Notes under the pieces: model-generated | What the model was told of the DNA's origin: nothing | Seen by the model: only the letters and a program-made list of their open reading frames with translations | The model's database searches: none | Source of the DNA: CBDFLD01 sp965249005 | GTDB taxonomy: Bacteria > Acidobacteriota > UBA6911 | Length of the DNA stretch: 64,000 nucleotides | Assembly: GCA_965249005.1 (NCBI GenBank) | Contig: CBDFLD010000020.1 | Coordinates: forward strand, 434,001-498,000 | Reading direction: 5' to 3' | Translations under genes and position numbers: made by a program | Shown here: piece by piece, positions 7,636 through 17,287 of the stretch | How positions within the stretch are numbered: position 1 is the first letter of the stretch | Layout: each line of letters opens with the position of its first letter

Positions 7636-10335
7636 CTAGGGCACCGTGATCCAGATCGGCGAGCTCCAGGCCACATTCTTGTCCGCTTGCACCACACGGA
7701 CGTAATAGTAGTTCAGTCCCGATTTCGGCGCCGTATCCTGGTAAGACAACTCTGCGGTGTGGCCATCGGGGCGTGCTTGATACACGGACTGGTTGTTCCG
7801 AAAGATATGGACGTTGTCGATTGCTGCCGTCCCGATCACCTTCACCTTGGCCGCCGGAACCCGATCAGCCGCAAATTCGTCGCCCATCAGATGGTTTCCT
7901 AACCAAAACTCCAGAATGATGTTGTCAGTGGCGCCGTAGGTGTGTCGCGCTTTCATCGAGTCCACGATGGCCTCGCGGGTCTTGGCTTCGGTCCAGACCA
8001 TCGCGTAGGACAGGTGCGTGGAGATGTGGTCGGAACTGGTGATCACTCCGAGCCGATAGCCCTTTTGCCAGGCGTTGCTCACGTACCCTTTCTCTCGATC
8101 CGACGGATGGTTTGGGCCGGGGGGCGGCCGGTCGGGATAGTCCAGGGGAGCTCCCTTGTACTCGGAAGAGTAGCGGTCGCCTTGGAAGATCTCCACCAGC
8201 GGTTCGACGACGGGATCGTTGTCACGCCAGTCCGTTCCCATGGCTGGTGCGGCGCTGGTATGGGGAATCGTGATTCCCCCCTGGCGCCCAACTTCATCGA
8301 AGAGCGCGGCCGCGTCGCCACGGATCACGTTGGGAGTCCCGGTACGTAACCGGAAGGCGAACCGGTCATCTTGTAAGAATGCCAGCGGCGTGAAGCCGCG
8401 CTTGGCCCAAATGACGTTTCGGTGTCCGTCGGGGAACTGCACCGAGCGCTCGTAGCCGAATAACGAGATGTAATGGGAAGGGAGCAGGAAAAGATCTTCC
8501 AGCTTCTGAGTCAGCCACCACCAGTACTCCCGCTCTGCTCCGGACTGATGGTCCGTGATGGCGCCAAAGTCCATGGCGGCGGCGTCGAGCATGTAGCGGT
8601 AGTAATCCAGCACCGAGCCGTCCGGTGTTCCCTGCCCGTCCAATGAAAGCTCTGTATGGCGGTGCAGATCTCCCCGCACAACGGATAACGACTTGCCACC
8701 ATATTCGATTCGATGGTGTCGAATTGCCCGGACCTGCGCTTGCTCCCGCGCATCGGCGTCGGATCGGGTTCCATGATCGGGTGTCCCTCGATCTGTCAGA
8801 CTGGCTCCGATCTTGTAACGAGACGGGGTGTAGATGCCGGTGAAAACGTTTTCGAAGATGGTTTCCTCGGGATAGTCGATCATCATGCGGTTGGTCGGGT
8901 GATTGTCGCTTGGCCACGCCAGCCAGAGGGTGCCGTTTCCTGCCGGAGTGGCGGCGGCTCGCATGCTCAATCGGCCTCGGGAGTGTGGCACGGGGGCGGG
9001 GACGGCCCAGCCCTCCGCCGTCATCGTGGCGATCCAGGACCGCCAGTACTGTGCGGCTCGGCCTCTCCCATGTCTTTGGTGAAAGATCAGATGCACGCCT
9101 CCACGATCATCGGCGATCACTTGCCCGGTATTGAACAAGGGAGCCTCCGATGGTTCGAGCAGGTCGGATGGTGTCAGAAGAGCATGGAGCGGACTCGACG
9201 GTTTCAGGGTCCGGCCTCCGTCGAGGCAAACAACTTCGACTTGGCGTTGTCCGTACAAGGGGGCGCCAGGAGACTTTTCCCACGTGAGCATTGCACCGTA
9301 GTCTTTGCCCCAATTGACGGAACCGACGTCGTAGGCAATCCAGAGGCGATCTCGTTTGTCGATGGCGATAGTGGCGTGGGCCTCCAGGCTCGGCGTACTG
9401 GCGATCGGTCGTGCTTCGGATATCTTTCCGTCGTGAATGCTTCGAAGCAAGACATCGTAGTTGCCGGCATCATAGGTATCCCAGACGACGTGCGCCTTAC
9501 CGTCCCGGGAAACGGCAACCGCAGGGGCCCAATCGTTTCGATCGGAAGTGGAGACTCTCAGCGCCGCCGACCATTGGACGCCATCACCCTCGAGGTAGAA
9601 GATGTCGGATTGGCCGTCGCGGAAACCTTGCCAGACCAGATGAATCTCCCCTGAAGCGGTCGTTGCGACGCGATGATCAAAGTCCGCCTGGGCTCCCGTG
9701 CTAAAACGCTTGCGTGGGCCCCAACGGGTTCCGTCGTACCACCGCCCGTAAAGATCGAAGTTGCCGTCGACCCGTTCAGACCAGATCACCCACACGCGTC
9801 CCCGGGAATCGTAGGCCAGCGCAGGGCGCCATACATCGCCGCTGACGCCCGGAACCGGATTCCATGTTCCCCAGATCTTATCCTGCTTTCGGTAGCGTGC
9901 CAGCCTGAGCGTGTCCGCCCGACCGCTGTACGAGATCCATACGGCGTAGACTTGGTCGAGGTTGGCAGGGTTCGACGCAATGGCCGGAAAATCGTCCGAA
10001 CGATCGTTCTCCGTCATCCGCAAAACGCTGCTGAGGCGAGGATCGACAGCAAGCGGGGGTTCCGGATCCCTGGGTTGCCGGACGTTCTTCAACCAGGGGT
10101 CGGAATTCATGATGGGTTCCGTGAATTTTCGACCTTCCTCGTACGCCGCAGGTGGGCTCTCGCGCTGGGCTTGCGCTTCGGCCTCTGGTTTCTCGGGCGG
10201 TCCCTTCATGGATGGGAGTGCAAACAAGACGGACACGGCAACAACCGCAACCACCAAAACTCCAAAGGGCTTTGACCGCATCGTGTCTGCCATGCCACGG
10301 CGTTCGTGGTCTATAGAGGGCAAGAGTTTCTTCAT
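7636..10335 (-). CDS. membrane-anchored propeller + DUF3604 (PHP-like) protein
   Basis: 899 residues. The N-terminus has one hydrophobic segment (VLVVAVVAVSVLFAL) that could anchor or export the protein. Residues of about 100-500 contain WAxVSYSGR, VWVIWSE and HLVWQGFRDGQSDIFYL strands, typical of BNR/sialidase-like propellers. The C-terminal third is a DUF3604/PHP-like metal-hydrolase domain: RGDLHRHTELS near residue 550, ITDHQSG, FGYERSVQFPDGHRN, IPHTS, SSDHISTH. These His/Asp clusters suggest a polynuclear metal site. It is a clear paralogue of the protein at 54181-56937. The chemistry and substrate are unknown, but PHP-fold relatives are phosphoesterases. Confidence 0.85.
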   Translation of the reverse strand: MKKLLPSIDHERRGMADTMRSKPFGVLVVAVVAVSVLFALPSMKGPPEKPEAEAQAQRESPPAAYEEGRKFTEPIMNSDPWLKNVRQPRDPEPPLAVDPRLSSVLRMTENDRSDDFPAIASNPANLDQVYAVWISYSGRADTLRLARYRKQDKIWGTWNPVPGVSGDVWRPALAYDSRGRVWVIWSERVDGNFDLYGRWYDGTRWGPRKRFSTGAQADFDHRVATTASGEIHLVWQGFRDGQSDIFYLEGDGVQWSAALRVSTSDRNDWAPAVAVSRDGKAHVVWDTYDAGNYDVLLRSIHDGKISEARPIASTPSLEAHATIAIDKRDRLWIAYDVGSVNWGKDYGAMLTWEKSPGAPLYGQRQVEVVCLDGGRTLKPSSPLHALLTPSDLLEPSEAPLFNTGQVIADDRGGVHLIFHQRHGRGRAAQYWRSWIATMTAEGWAVPAPVPHSRGRLSMRAAATPAGNGTLWLAWPSDNHPTNRMMIDYPEETIFENVFTGIYTPSRYKIGASLTDRGTPDHGTRSDADAREQAQVRAIRHHRIEYGGKSLSVVRGDLHRHTELSLDGQGTPDGSVLDYYRYMLDAAAMDFGAITDHQSGAEREYWWWLTQKLEDLFLLPSHYISLFGYERSVQFPDGHRNVIWAKRGFTPLAFLQDDRFAFRLRTGTPNVIRGDAAALFDEVGRQGGITIPHTSAAPAMGTDWRDNDPVVEPLVEIFQGDRYSSEYKGAPLDYPDRPPPGPNHPSDREKGYVSNAWQKGYRLGVITSSDHISTHLSYAMVWTEAKTREAIVDSMKARHTYGATDNIILEFWLGNHLMGDEFAADRVPAAKVKVIGTAAIDNVHIFRNNQSVYQARPDGHTAELSYQDTAPKSGLNYYYVRVVQADKNVAWSSPIWITVP

Positions 10336-10572
10336 CGATCAATCCACTCGACTGTTCGATTTCAGTTTGAGTGTCCGACCTCCGGACACCATTTTTCTTT
10401 GAATCTTCGGAGCGTTGATTATATCCTCCGTCTACCACGACCTACTAGAAGGTAAATGATAAATATCTGTGACGCGGACGTTGCGAAACCCGGGTTGCAT
10501 AGTTCTCGTCGGTTCGATGATCGGGTGGCTCGAATTGTTTCGCCGACTTCACCAGCGCGAAGATCTGGTCCA

Positions 10573-11922
10573 ATGAGTCGAATTTCACGAATCTCTCTCT
10601 TTTGCTTGGCTGCCTCGATGGTTGCCGCCTGCTCCTCGGTTCCCAGAAGACCGAACGTCGTTTTGATTCTCGCCGATGATCTCGGCTATGGGGACCTCGG
10701 GGTCACCGGCTGCCCGGACATCGAGACCCCGAACCTCGATCAGTTGGCCGCCGAAGGGGTCCGGTTTAGCCATGCGTACGCCAACGGTCCGGTTTGCACT
10801 CCCACCCGGGTCGCGCTGCTGACGGGACGTTACCAGCAACGTACCGGGATGGACCGCGTGATCTTCGTTGGGGAGAGGGAGTTGGGCCTGACGCTCGACG
10901 CTTTGCTGCTCCCGGAGCTGCTCAAGCAGCAGGGATACACGACCGGAATCATGGGCAAGTGGCACTTGGGTTTCCCGAAAGAATACTTCCCGAACCGAAG
11001 AGGTTTCGACACCTTCTTTGGTTTCTTGGCCGGCAACATCGATTACTTTGCCCACACTGACCGCTACGAAAATCACGACCTGTGGCACAACGAAACCGAG
11101 ATCCGGCGCGACGGTCAATACATGACCGAGTTGATTGGCGACGAATCGGTCGAGTTCATCCGGCAGCACCGCGATGAGCCATTCTTTCTGTATGTTCCGT
11201 TCAACGCGCCCCATGATCCTTTCCAGGGTCCCGGCGATGTGGCATCCGCAGGGAATCAACCCTTGACCCGCCAGACGTATCGAACACGCGCCAAATTCAT
11301 CGAGATGGTGGAATCGATGGATCTGCACATTGGCAGGATCCTCGATGAGATCGCCCAGCAGGATCTGGAGCAGGACACCGTGGTCTTCTTCATGAGCGAC
11401 AACGGCGGTTTGACTGCGGTTGCCCGCAATGATCCCTTTCGAGGCCAGAAGACGACGCTCTGGGAAGGCGGAATCAGAAGTCCACTTCTGGTTCGTTGGA
11501 AGGGGAGGCTCGAACCCGCGCGGGTGGTCGATGACATGGTGGCCGCGATGGATCTGCACCCGACCGTGCTAGAGATCGCGGGAGTGGAGCTGCCGCCCAA
11601 TCTCGATGGCGTCAGCCTGATGGGTGTGCTGGAAGGAAAAGTTCATCTTCAAAGGGACACACTCTATTTTCACTACCAAGATCCGTCGCCGGATCAGCCC
11701 CCACAACAGGCCATGGTGCAGCGTGGATGGAAGTACCTTCGAAACAGAGAGGGACAGGAGTATCTGTTCCACCTGGCTGAAGATGCTTCGGAATCCAGCG
11801 ACCGTTCAGCCGAGCAACCCGAGCGTCTCGAGCGGATGAAAGCGTTATACGAAGCCTGGCTCGAGGACGTGCGCCGCGACGCCCCCCACGTTCCCCCTTA
11901 TGATTTGACGAGCGAGAAATGA
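10573..11922 (+). CDS. sulfatase lipoprotein (type I, formylglycine-dependent)
   Basis: 449 residues from the ATG at 10573. That start gives a signal peptide with lipobox (SMVAACSS); the longer frame from 10456 adds 39 residues without that logic. Family signatures: NVVLILADDLGYGDLG near the N-terminus (metal-binding Asp pair), the CTPTR pentapeptide whose Cys is converted to formylglycine in known type I sulfatases, GKWHLG, and FMSDNGG. The length is normal for the family. It probably removes sulfate from a carbohydrate in the periplasm or at the surface. No formylglycine-generating enzyme is in the window. It is divergent from the DUF3604 gene (238-bp gap). Confidence 0.92.
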   Translation: MSRISRISLFCLAASMVAACSSVPRRPNVVLILADDLGYGDLGVTGCPDIETPNLDQLAAEGVRFSHAYANGPVCTPTRVALLTGRYQQRTGMDRVIFVGERELGLTLDALLLPELLKQQGYTTGIMGKWHLGFPKEYFPNRRGFDTFFGFLAGNIDYFAHTDRYENHDLWHNETEIRRDGQYMTELIGDESVEFIRQHRDEPFFLYVPFNAPHDPFQGPGDVASAGNQPLTRQTYRTRAKFIEMVESMDLHIGRILDEIAQQDLEQDTVVFFMSDNGGLTAVARNDPFRGQKTTLWEGGIRSPLLVRWKGRLEPARVVDDMVAAMDLHPTVLEIAGVELPPNLDGVSLMGVLEGKVHLQRDTLYFHYQDPSPDQPPQQAMVQRGWKYLRNREGQEYLFHLAEDASESSDRSAEQPERLERMKALYEAWLEDVRRDAPHVPPYDLTSEK

Positions 11923-11935
11923 GAAAGAGCTTATA

Positions 11936-12030
11936 GCTATCAGCTTTCAGCGAAGTGCACTTGAGAATAGGCTAGCGACTTAGACCTCAGAGTTGCCGAT
12001 TCAAAAGAGCTGGTCGCTGAAAGCTCTATG
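11936..12030. repeat. degenerate AGCTTTC/AGCTATC intergenic repeat with an inverted pair
   Basis: The 170-bp gap between the sulfatase and the ABC operon contains AGCTATCAGCTTTCAGCG, and about 60 bases later its inverse CGCTGAAAGCTC (11941-11952 against 12015-12026). The same words recur at 56938-57110. It could form a stem, but no T-run follows that would make a clear terminator. Confidence 0.55.
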
Positions 12031-12093
12031 CCTTTACTCTCCTGGTCAATTTGTGGAAACTATGGCCAGTTTTTTATGCTGATGGAATAGTCG

Positions 12094-13119
12094 ATGAACC
12101 GAAGCTTTCGATACTTACTCGCGGTGTGTGCTGTCGCGCTCTCGATTGCCTGTTCGGGAGGTCCGGACGGCGGCGACGACGGATTCCGGATCGCCGTCAT
12201 CCCCAAAGGAACCATGCATGAGTTCTGGCGCAGTGTTCATGCCGGCGCCGTGAAGGCAGAGAGGGAGTTGCGGGATCAGGGTGTCCCGGTAACGATCATC
12301 TGGAAAGGACCTCTGCGCGAGGACGATCGCGAGCAACAGATTCAGGTCGTGGAGAGTTTCCTGAGCCAGGACATCGACGGCATCGTTCTGGCCCCGCTGG
12401 ACGACAAGGCCCTGATTCGTCCCGTCCAGGAGGCCAAGCGCGCGGGCATTCCTACCGTCATTTTCGATTCGGGACTCGCATCGGACGAAATTGTGAGTTT
12501 CGTGGCAACGGACAATCGCAAGGGCGGTCACATCGCAGCGGAATACCTCGGGAAGCTGATGAACGGTACCGGGAAGGCACTCATGCTTCGCTATATGGAG
12601 GGATCTGCCAGCACTCGGAATCGAGAGGAGGGCTTTCTCGAAAAATTTCGCGCTCTGTACCCGGACATCGAGATCGTCTCGTCGGAGCAATACGCCGGGC
12701 CGACGCGAGACTCGGCCAAGCGTTCCTCGGAGAACTTGTTGAACCGGTTCGGCGAAGATCTTCAAGGCATCTTTTGTCCCTGTGAGCCGGTTGCGATCGG
12801 GATGCTGTTGGCTCTGCAGGACATTGGCAAGGCAAGATCGGTGAATCTCATTGGCTTTGATTCAACCGAGCTGATGGTCCAGGGCATCAAGGATCGGGAG
12901 TTGGATGGACTTGTGGTTCAAGACCCCGTCAAGATGGGCTACCTGGGAGTCAAGACCATGGTGGCGCATCTGCAAGGCCAACAAGTACCGAGACGAATCG
13001 ATACGGGAAGCGTCATGGTGACTCCCGATGTGTTCGACGACCCGGAGATTCAAAGACTAATCAACCCTCCAATTGAGCAATACCTCGGGCCGGAGAGCAA
13101 AAATTCTCCACGCCCATGA
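12094..13119 (+). CDS. sugar ABC transporter substrate-binding lipoprotein (CUT2, RbsB-like)
   Basis: 341 residues with a lipoprotein signal (VALSIACSGG) and a Peripla_BP_4/ribose-type binding fold. The strand-helix order matches RbsB (FRIAVIPKGTMHEFW at the start, DIDGIVLAPLDDKALI, GIPTVIFDSGL, KMGYLGVKTMVAHL). It would capture a monosaccharide outside the membrane and deliver it to the permease. It is the first gene of a three-gene importer; its ATGA stop overlaps the ATPase start at 13116. The exact sugar is unknown; pentoses, ribose-type sugars or autoinducer-2-like ligands are all possible for this class. Confidence 0.9.
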   Translation: MNRSFRYLLAVCAVALSIACSGGPDGGDDGFRIAVIPKGTMHEFWRSVHAGAVKAERELRDQGVPVTIIWKGPLREDDREQQIQVVESFLSQDIDGIVLAPLDDKALIRPVQEAKRAGIPTVIFDSGLASDEIVSFVATDNRKGGHIAAEYLGKLMNGTGKALMLRYMEGSASTRNREEGFLEKFRALYPDIEIVSSEQYAGPTRDSAKRSSENLLNRFGEDLQGIFCPCEPVAIGMLLALQDIGKARSVNLIGFDSTELMVQGIKDRELDGLVVQDPVKMGYLGVKTMVAHLQGQQVPRRIDTGSVMVTPDVFDDPEIQRLINPPIEQYLGPESKNSPRP

Positions 13120-14615
13120 AGCCGGTCCTCCAGCTTTCCAACATAACGAAACACTTTGGTCCGACCGTGGCGCTTGACGGTGTGGACCTGGAGCTTTTCG
13201 CGGGCCGGGTCCTTGCCCTCATCGGCGAAAACGGCGCCGGCAAGACAACGCTGATGAGTGTCCTGGCCGGGATTCTTCAGCCCGATTCGGGAAACATCGA
13301 GCTGGAGGGGAAGCCCTATGTCCCGCGATCTCCGATCGAAGCGAGGGAGCACGGAATCGCTCTCATCCATCAGGAGCTCTCCCTCTTTCCTCATCTCACC
13401 GTTGCTGAGAATATCTTGATGGGCGTCGAATCGTCCCGGCATGGTCTCTTGGACCACCGGGAGTGCCGGCGTCGGACAGTGCAAGTGCTCGATACCTTTT
13501 CTCATCTGGAGATTCAGCCGGACAGCCGGGTCGCCGACCTACCGGTCGCAGCCCGACAGATCGTGGAGATTTGTCGGGCCATTGCATCCGATGCGCGGAT
13601 CGTCTTGATGGATGAGCCCACCAGTAGTCTGCAGCAGGGCGACGTGCAGCGGCTCTTCACCTTGATCCAGCGTATGCGCGACCGGGGCCTGGGGGTCATT
13701 TACATCAGCCACTTCTTGGAAGAGGTCAGGGAAGTTGCCGACGACTGCGCGGTTCTCCGTGATGGAAAGAGAGTATTCGAGGGGGTGCTTCAATCCACTG
13801 GGGATGACAGGTTGGTGGCTCACATGGTCGGCCGGCCGGTGAAGAATCTGTTCCCCGCTCGCGCCCGGCCGAAGCAAGGCCCTGTCGCCTTGCAGGTGCA
13901 GGGCCTGTCGGCGCCTCCCAGCTTGAAGGAGGCCAGCTTCGAGTTGAGACAAGGTGAGGTGCTGGGCATCGCCGGACTGATCGGTTCAGGACGGACACAG
14001 CTGGTGCGCGCTCTCTTCGGTTTGAGTCCCGCAGGTTCAGGCAGGGTCCGGATCGGGTCCCAAGAAAGCTCTGTCTCCAGGGCGGAGCCTTATCTGCGAA
14101 TTCTCCAGGGAATCGGATATTTGAGCGAGGATCGCAAGGGCGAAGGGATTGCCCTGAATTTGTCCGTAGCTGATAATGTGACGCTCTCGCGCTTCTCTAG
14201 TTGTGCGCGTTTGGGTTGGCTGAGTCTGGATTGCCAGGGTCAGGAGACCCAAAAGTGGATCACTCGCCTCGATATCCGAGCCCGTGCGCCTTTTCAGACG
14301 ACCCAAACCCTTTCCGGAGGCAATCAACAAAAGGTGGCGCTGGCGCGGTTGCTTCATCAGCAGGCCGAGGTCTTGCTGCTGGACGAGCCTACGCGCGGGA
14401 TCGACATCGGCAGTAAGGTGCGAATCTACGAAAGCATCTCCGAGTGTGTGTCGGAGGGCAAAGCCGTTCTGATGGTCAGCTCCTATCTTCCGGAGCTGTT
14501 TGGCGTCTGCGACCGGATTGCCGTGATGCGCCGCGGACGGCTTTCAAACGCTCGGCCAGTCCGAGAGTGGACACCGGAATTGGTGATGCAGACCGCCATA
14601 GCGGGAGAGCAATGA
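13116..14615 (+). CDS. sugar ABC transporter ATP-binding protein (CUT2, RbsA/MglA-like)
   Basis: 499 residues with two fused ABC ATPase domains. The first has a canonical Walker A (GENGAGKTT), a DLPVAARQIVEICRAI signature region and Walker B (VLMDEPTSSL). The second has the usual degenerate P-loop GLIGSGRTQ of the RbsA type, an intact LSGGNQQK signature and LLLDEPTRGIDIG. The length is standard. It overlaps both neighbours by ATGA (13116-13119 and 14612-14615), so the three genes form one coupled operon. It is cytoplasmic and bound to the permease. Confidence 0.95.
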   Translation: MKPVLQLSNITKHFGPTVALDGVDLELFAGRVLALIGENGAGKTTLMSVLAGILQPDSGNIELEGKPYVPRSPIEAREHGIALIHQELSLFPHLTVAENILMGVESSRHGLLDHRECRRRTVQVLDTFSHLEIQPDSRVADLPVAARQIVEICRAIASDARIVLMDEPTSSLQQGDVQRLFTLIQRMRDRGLGVIYISHFLEEVREVADDCAVLRDGKRVFEGVLQSTGDDRLVAHMVGRPVKNLFPARARPKQGPVALQVQGLSAPPSLKEASFELRQGEVLGIAGLIGSGRTQLVRALFGLSPAGSGRVRIGSQESSVSRAEPYLRILQGIGYLSEDRKGEGIALNLSVADNVTLSRFSSCARLGWLSLDCQGQETQKWITRLDIRARAPFQTTQTLSGGNQQKVALARLLHQQAEVLLLDEPTRGIDIGSKVRIYESISECVSEGKAVLMVSSYLPELFGVCDRIAVMRRGRLSNARPVREWTPELVMQTAIAGEQ

Positions 14616-15583
14616 GCGGAGTCGGTTTTATTACCTCACTTCGGAAGTGGGCGGGTCCTTTTCTGGGTCTTGCCTTCGTCATCGCTGTTTTTGCCATCCT
14701 CAGCGAGTCGCCTGAACAGTACCTTTCGCTCCGTAATCTTCGCATCGTCGCCGCCCAAACGGTCGTCGTCGCCATGGGGGCGATCGGTATGACTCTGGTC
14801 ATCATAGGCGGGGGCATCGACCTGTCGGTCGGATCGGTCATCGCCCTGACCAGTGTGGTCACGGCGATTTCGTTGCAGCAAGGCTGTTCTCCCCTCTTGG
14901 CTGCATTTCTGGGGATGGTTGTTGGCGGCCTGGTTGGGGTCGTCAACGGAGTGACCATCACCCGGTTACGCGTCGTTCCCTTCATTGCCACCTTGGGAAT
15001 GCTTGGTGTCGCTCGGGGTGCGTCCAAATGGCTGGCCGGGGAGGAAATGGTCAATCCCCCGCCGACGTGGCTCAACGAGCTGGCCATTACCTTTCCGGAG
15101 CCGAGCTGGGTCCTTGTGGCCCCGGGCGTGTGGCTCACGATCCTGCTCGCAGTGATTATGTCTCTCGTCTTGCGCAATACTGTTTTTGGCCGCCGAGTCT
15201 TTGCGCTGGGATCCAATGAAGCCGCGGCCCGCGCTTGTGGCATCCCGACGACAAGAATGAAAGTGTGGGTCTACGGTCTCGCGGGTCTCTTCTTCGGATT
15301 GGCGGGGGTGGTGCAAATGTCCCGGCTCCGCCAGGGAGACCCCACCGTGGCGATCGGAGCCGAGCTGGACATCATCGCGGCGGTCGTCATTGGCGGCGGA
15401 AGCCTGGGGGGCGGGGAAGGGAGCATTCTCGGTTCCATGATCGGAGCCCTGATCATGGCCTTTCTGCGCAATGGCTGCCAGCTGATGGGATGGCCCAACT
15501 ACATCCAGGAGATCATCATCGGCGCCATTATCGTGATCGCGGTCGCGGTGGACCGCTGGCGCACCAGCAAGCGGGACTCGTAG
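14612..15583 (+). CDS. sugar ABC transporter permease (CUT2, RbsC-like)
   Basis: 323 residues, almost entirely hydrophobic helices. The start at 14612 overlaps the ATPase stop by ATGA; an in-frame extension to 14444 would lie inside the ATPase gene and is rejected. Family blocks are visible: GMTLVIIGGGIDLSVGS after the second helix and EAARACGIPTTRMKVWVYGLAG, the ATPase-coupling loop, near residue 205. The stop codon TAG is the GTAG head of a REP-like hairpin (15580-15605). Confidence 0.94.
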   Translation: MSGVGFITSLRKWAGPFLGLAFVIAVFAILSESPEQYLSLRNLRIVAAQTVVVAMGAIGMTLVIIGGGIDLSVGSVIALTSVVTAISLQQGCSPLLAAFLGMVVGGLVGVVNGVTITRLRVVPFIATLGMLGVARGASKWLAGEEMVNPPPTWLNELAITFPEPSWVLVAPGVWLTILLAVIMSLVLRNTVFGRRVFALGSNEAAARACGIPTTRMKVWVYGLAGLFFGLAGVVQMSRLRQGDPTVAIGAELDIIAAVVIGGGSLGGGEGSILGSMIGALIMAFLRNGCQLMGWPNYIQEIIIGAIIVIAVAVDRWRTSKRDS

Positions 15584-15605
15584 GCCGCACACTCCGTGGG
15601 CGGCC
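15580..15605 (+). repeat. REP-like hairpin R1 (GTAG head + palindrome)
   Basis: GTAGG head followed by the imperfect stem CCGCACAC / GTGGGCGG. The TAG in the head is the stop codon of the permease gene. Together with R2 it forms a tail-to-tail pair between convergent genes. Confidence 0.75.
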
Positions 15606-15613
15606 ACTACCTT

Positions 15614-15638
15614 GCATCTCACGGCGTGAGATGCCTAC
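15614..15638 (-). repeat. REP-like hairpin R2 (inverted orientation)
   Basis: Perfect stem GCATCTCAC / GTGAGATGC followed by CTAC, which is GTAG on the minus strand. That GTAG contains the TAG stop of the leftward GH51 gene (15635-15637). It is the partner of R1, with an 8-base spacer. Confidence 0.75.
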
Positions 15639-17287
15639 TGCACCTTCACGACCAGCAAGTTGAAACTCAATGGTGGCGCCGATACGCGCACCCCGGAATC
15701 TCCTGCCAGCTCCGCCTTTCCATCCACGGGTTTGACGGCGTCCGGGTTCTCCCATGAGTTTTCCGCCTTGGGATCCGTACCGGTCAGGACCTGAATTTTC
15801 TCGACTGCAGTTGCCGACACGCCGTTCAGTTGAACCGTTACATCGAGCGCCTGACTCGTATCGCGATTCACCAAGAACACCGAGGCTTTTCCTGATTTCG
15901 CATCGTAGCTGGCAGAGACATCGAGCATCGGAACCGTTGTCATACCGCTTGTCTGCTGCTCCCAGGGCAAAGGGGGACGTGGCCTCGGAAGGCGTGTCTT
16001 ATAAGTGGGCGATTCGACGACGGGCCGCAGGGCGACACCCTCCGTATTCTCGGAATACATCACGAAGGGGTAGTAAATCGTCTGCAACAGAATGCCGTTT
16101 TCGTTTGCCAGGATCGGGGCAATCACGTTCACGATCTGGGCGAGGCCGCCAATCTTGACCACATCCGCACGACGGACGAAGCTGTTCAGAAACTGCGCTA
16201 CGACCAGCGCATCCTCCAGATTGTATTTCTCCTCGACCTGGGGATGAGGGTCCTTTGCCCACCACTTGACTTCCGGGGGTCTGGCTCGGTACCAGACGTT
16301 CCATTCATCGAAGCAAATATACACATCATGGGAGCTCTTCTTCTTTGCCTTGACAAACTGGATGACCGCGGCCATTTCTTCGATCTGCCGATCGATCTCC
16401 AGGCCGGTCGCCAGAAAGCGCGGCGTGTCGTTGTCACTGTTGCCCACGTAGCGGTGCGCGGAGATGTAGTCAATCCTGCTCCAGCACTTTTCCAGAACCA
16501 CCCGGTCCCACTCCATATACGTAGGCATCAAGGGAGCGGTGGAGCCGCAAAGCACCAGCTCGATGGAAGGATCCATGGACTTCATCAGCTGCGCCGCCTG
16601 GTCCGCTCGGCTCGCGTATTCCTCGGCTGTCACGTGGCCCGCCTGCCAGGGCCCGTCCATTTCATTCCCGAGCCCCCAGGTCTTCACCTTGAAGGGGTCT
16701 TTGTGCCCGTTGGCGATGCGCCGCTCGGACCAGTAGGTGCCGCCCGGAAGGTTGCAATATTCTACCCACTCGGCGGCGTCCTTCGGTACTCCGGTTCCCA
16801 AGTTGATGATGACGAATGGGTCGGTCCCCAGCTTTCGGCACCACGCGATGAATTCGTCCGTCCCAAATGTATTCGGTTCGATGTTCTTCCACACCAGATC
16901 GGCGCGCGGGGGGCGTTGCTCCTTGGGACCGACGCCGTCGCGCCAGTCGTAGTTGCTCACGAAATTACCTCCCGGCCAGCGGACCAGGTCCATTTTCATC
17001 TTTCGGTGGGCTTCCATCACGTCCTTGCGGAATCCGGACTCGTCGCTCAGTTTGTTACCGGGTTCGTACACGCCCTCGTATACGGCGCGTCCGATATGCT
17101 CCAGAAAACCCCCGAAGATGCGATGATCGATCGGCCCCACGTTGTGACGCACATCCAGATGCACGGTTGCTTTTGGCGGCTCTGCCATTGTGGCACGCCC
17201 TTTCGTTTCGGCTCCTGCCCTCGCCGGGGAGATCATCCATACCATTGTTACGAGTATCCAGTACCCCTTTCGATTTCTCAGCACCAT
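15635..17287 (-). CDS. secreted alpha-L-arabinofuranosidase (GH51)
   Basis: 550 residues with a signal peptide (WILVTMVWMISPARA). The TIM-barrel motifs of GH51 are present: FGGFLEHIGRAVYEGVYEP near residue 60, VRWPGGNFVSNYDWRDGVGP, WGLGNEMDGPWQ with the acid/base Glu, and ICFDEWNVWY with the nucleophile Glu. The last 150 residues match the C-terminal beta-sandwich (NGILLQTIYYPFVMYS, FLVNRD). It releases terminal arabinofuranosyl units from arabinan, arabinoxylan or arabinogalactan. It is convergent with the sugar importer, which may take up the released sugar (inference). Confidence 0.93.
   Translation of the reverse strand: MVLRNRKGYWILVTMVWMISPARAGAETKGRATMAEPPKATVHLDVRHNVGPIDHRIFGGFLEHIGRAVYEGVYEPGNKLSDESGFRKDVMEAHRKMKMDLVRWPGGNFVSNYDWRDGVGPKEQRPPRADLVWKNIEPNTFGTDEFIAWCRKLGTDPFVIINLGTGVPKDAAEWVEYCNLPGGTYWSERRIANGHKDPFKVKTWGLGNEMDGPWQAGHVTAEEYASRADQAAQLMKSMDPSIELVLCGSTAPLMPTYMEWDRVVLEKCWSRIDYISAHRYVGNSDNDTPRFLATGLEIDRQIEEMAAVIQFVKAKKKSSHDVYICFDEWNVWYRARPPEVKWWAKDPHPQVEEKYNLEDALVVAQFLNSFVRRADVVKIGGLAQIVNVIAPILANENGILLQTIYYPFVMYSENTEGVALRPVVESPTYKTRLPRPRPPLPWEQQTSGMTTVPMLDVSASYDAKSGKASVFLVNRDTSQALDVTVQLNGVSATAVEKIQVLTGTDPKAENSWENPDAVKPVDGKAELAGDSGVRVSAPPLSFNLLVVKVQ

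Noticed and set aside
7636..10335. DUF3604 protein as the missing histidinol-phosphate phosphatase
   Set aside because: PHP-type HisK is a small cytosolic enzyme; this protein is about 900 residues, membrane-anchored and carries a propeller.
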